64,000 nucleotides of DNA, taken from VRUE01 sp963706605 (lineage in GTDB: Bacteria; Actinomycetota; Thermoleophilia; Solirubrobacterales; 70-9). Shown in pieces: positions 63,176-64,000 of this stretch (positions are counted from its first letter, which is position 1; every line of letters begins with the position of its first letter). The notes beneath the pieces are model-generated. The model ran no database searches. It worked only from the letters and a program-made list of their open reading frames with translations, and was not told the origin of the DNA. A program made the position numbers and the translations under genes. Location: positions 2,294,001 to 2,358,000 of the forward strand of contig OY970165.1 in the NCBI GenBank assembly GCA_963706605.1, read 5' to 3'.

Positions 63176-64000
63176 CTATGCCCGGCCAGCAGGGGATTTT
63201 GCCGGGTTCCAGCGAGTGCGCGGGTCAATCGAGGTCTCGATCACGTTGCCCTTGTAGCGCTCGATCGCGTGGATGATCGACTCGACCAGCTCCTCGCCGA
63301 GCAGGGTCGGCTCCAGGCCGAGGTCGAGGAGCTTGGTGTGGATCGCGTTGTAGTAGTGCTCTTCCTTCTCGACCCGGGGGTTGTCGCAGTGCTGGATCTC
63401 GACCGAGTAACCGAGGTGCTCGGCGGCCGCCTTCACCAGCTCGGCCAGCTCCAGCACCGAGAACTGCTCGGTGAACTGGTTGAAGACACGGAACTCGCCC
63501 GCCTCGGCGGGGTTGGTCGCGGCCAGCTCGACGCAGCGCAGGGTGTCGCGGATGTTGAGGAAACCGCGGGTCTGCCCGCCCGTGCCGTACACGGTCAGAG
63601 GGTGGCCGATCACCGCCTGCACGCAGAAGCGGTTGAGCACCGTGCCGAAGATCTCGTCGTAGTCAAAGCGGGTGATCAGGCGCTCCTCACCGGCCGTCTC
63701 GTCGGTCTCGATCCCGTAGACGACGCCCTGGTTGAGGTCGGTCGCGCGCAGGCCCCAGGTGCGGCAGGCGAAGTGGATGTTGGTCGAGTCGTGGACCTTG
63801 GAGCAGTGATAGAGCGAGCCGGGCAGCTTCGGGAAGGGCAGGGTGTCCTTGCGCCCCTTGTGCTCGATCTCGATGTAGCCCTCCTCGATGTCGATGTTGG
63901 GCTGGCCGTACTCGCCCATCGTCCCGAGCTTGACCAGGTGGCACTCGGGAACGTGGTCGCGCAGCGAGAAGAGCAGGTTGAGGTTGCCGATCACGTTGGT
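63176..64000 (-). CDS. sqdB: SQD1-type UDP-sulfoquinovose synthase-like epimerase, N-terminus outside window
   Basis: NAD-dependent epimerase/dehydratase of the UDP-sulfoquinovose synthase branch, which makes the head group for the sulfolipid SQDG or sulfoquinovose-containing glycans. About 274 residues are present, open to the window edge: NVIGNLNLLFSLRDHVPECH, LVKLGTMGEYGQPNIDIEEG, LPFPKLPGSLYHCSKVHDST with the Y-x-x-x-K, RATDLNQGVVYGIETDETAG, GHPLTVYGTGGQTRGFLNIR, FNQFTEQFSVLELAELVKAA and NPRVEKEEHYYNA. The Asn/Glu-rich MGEYG motif and the EEHYYN motif are marks of SQD1 and Agl3. The N-terminal Rossmann loop is not in view. No sulfolipid transferase is seen here. Confidence 0.85.
   Translation of the reverse strand, partial: TNVIGNLNLLFSLRDHVPECHLVKLGTMGEYGQPNIDIEEGYIEIEHKGRKDTLPFPKLPGSLYHCSKVHDSTNIHFACRTWGLRATDLNQGVVYGIETDETAGEERLITRFDYDEIFGTVLNRFCVQAVIGHPLTVYGTGGQTRGFLNIRDTLRCVELAATNPAEAGEFRVFNQFTEQFSVLELAELVKAAAEHLGYSVEIQHCDNPRVEKEEHYYNAIHTKLLDLGLEPTLLGEELVESIIHAIERYKGNVIETSIDPRTRWNPAKSPAGRA

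Overview
The window is 64 kb of a high-GC bacterial chromosome packed with housekeeping and biosynthetic genes, most on the minus strand and many joined by 1-4 bp stop/start overlaps (ATGA, GTGA, TGATG). The gene set (SepF, the rpsB-tsf-pyrH-frr-uppS-cdsA-dxr-rseP-ispG-proS string, Asp-type MurA, menaquinone genes, short HisG with HisZ) and the reading of the 16S gene suggest a deep-branching actinobacterium, most likely Thermoleophilia (Solirubrobacterales-like). That placement is an inference; comparing the 16S gene at 25828-27373 with a database would settle it.

Layout. 1-9.3 kb: translation, isoprenoid and envelope-lipid operon ending in proS (cut by the window edge). 9.4-14.6 kb: rluD, lspA, yggT, proC, sepF, yggS, a multicopper-type polyphenol oxidase family gene and a CCA-adding enzyme. 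14.6-21.1 kb: a polysaccharide deacetylase, then hisA-hisB-hisD-hisG-hisZ and murA. 21.1-27.7 kb: an alpha/beta hydrolase and a complete rRNA operon (16S-23S-5S, minus strand, no tRNA in the spacer, clear processing stems and promoter). 27.7-31.0 kb: tyrS (frameshifted) divergent from a class A penicillin-binding protein. 31.0-44.0 kb: the branched-chain amino acid region leuA / XRE-cupin regulator / leuC-leuD-methyltransferase-leuB-ilvE-cimA, running into a frameshifted DegT aminotransferase, argH and a 3-methyladenine glycosylase. 44.0-51.0 kb: an MFS exporter, a small RTX protein, an oxidoreductase, serC-serA and two small genes. 51.2-60.9 kb: ilvC and the o-succinylbenzoate menaquinone genes menE, menB-menA-menC-menD and menF. 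60.8-64 kb: ilvB-ilvN and an SQD1-type epimerase cut by the window edge.

How the genes work together. IlvB/IlvN, IlvC and IlvE with LeuA, LeuC, LeuD, LeuB make valine and leucine; CimA sends pyruvate and acetyl-CoA through LeuC/LeuD/LeuB to 2-oxobutyrate, a threonine-independent route to isoleucine. MenF, MenD, MenC, MenE, MenB and MenA cover most of menaquinone synthesis (no menH or naphthoyl-CoA thioesterase is seen). Dxr and IspG belong to the MEP isoprenoid route, and UppS and CdsA use or parallel its products at the membrane.

Most notable items: a leucine-rich leader peptide and hairpins upstream of leuA; a small ORF overlapping the ilvB start; a family of palindromic elements, two copies of which flank an AbiEi/DUF559-type gene as 24-bp direct repeats; a roughly 149-bp element with long inverted arms downstream of ilvC; a methyltransferase inside the leu operon; MurA with Asp in place of the fosfomycin-target Cys; and single-base frameshifts in tyrS, the DegT gene and the AbiEi gene. 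No CRISPR array, prophage or recognisable insertion sequence was seen.
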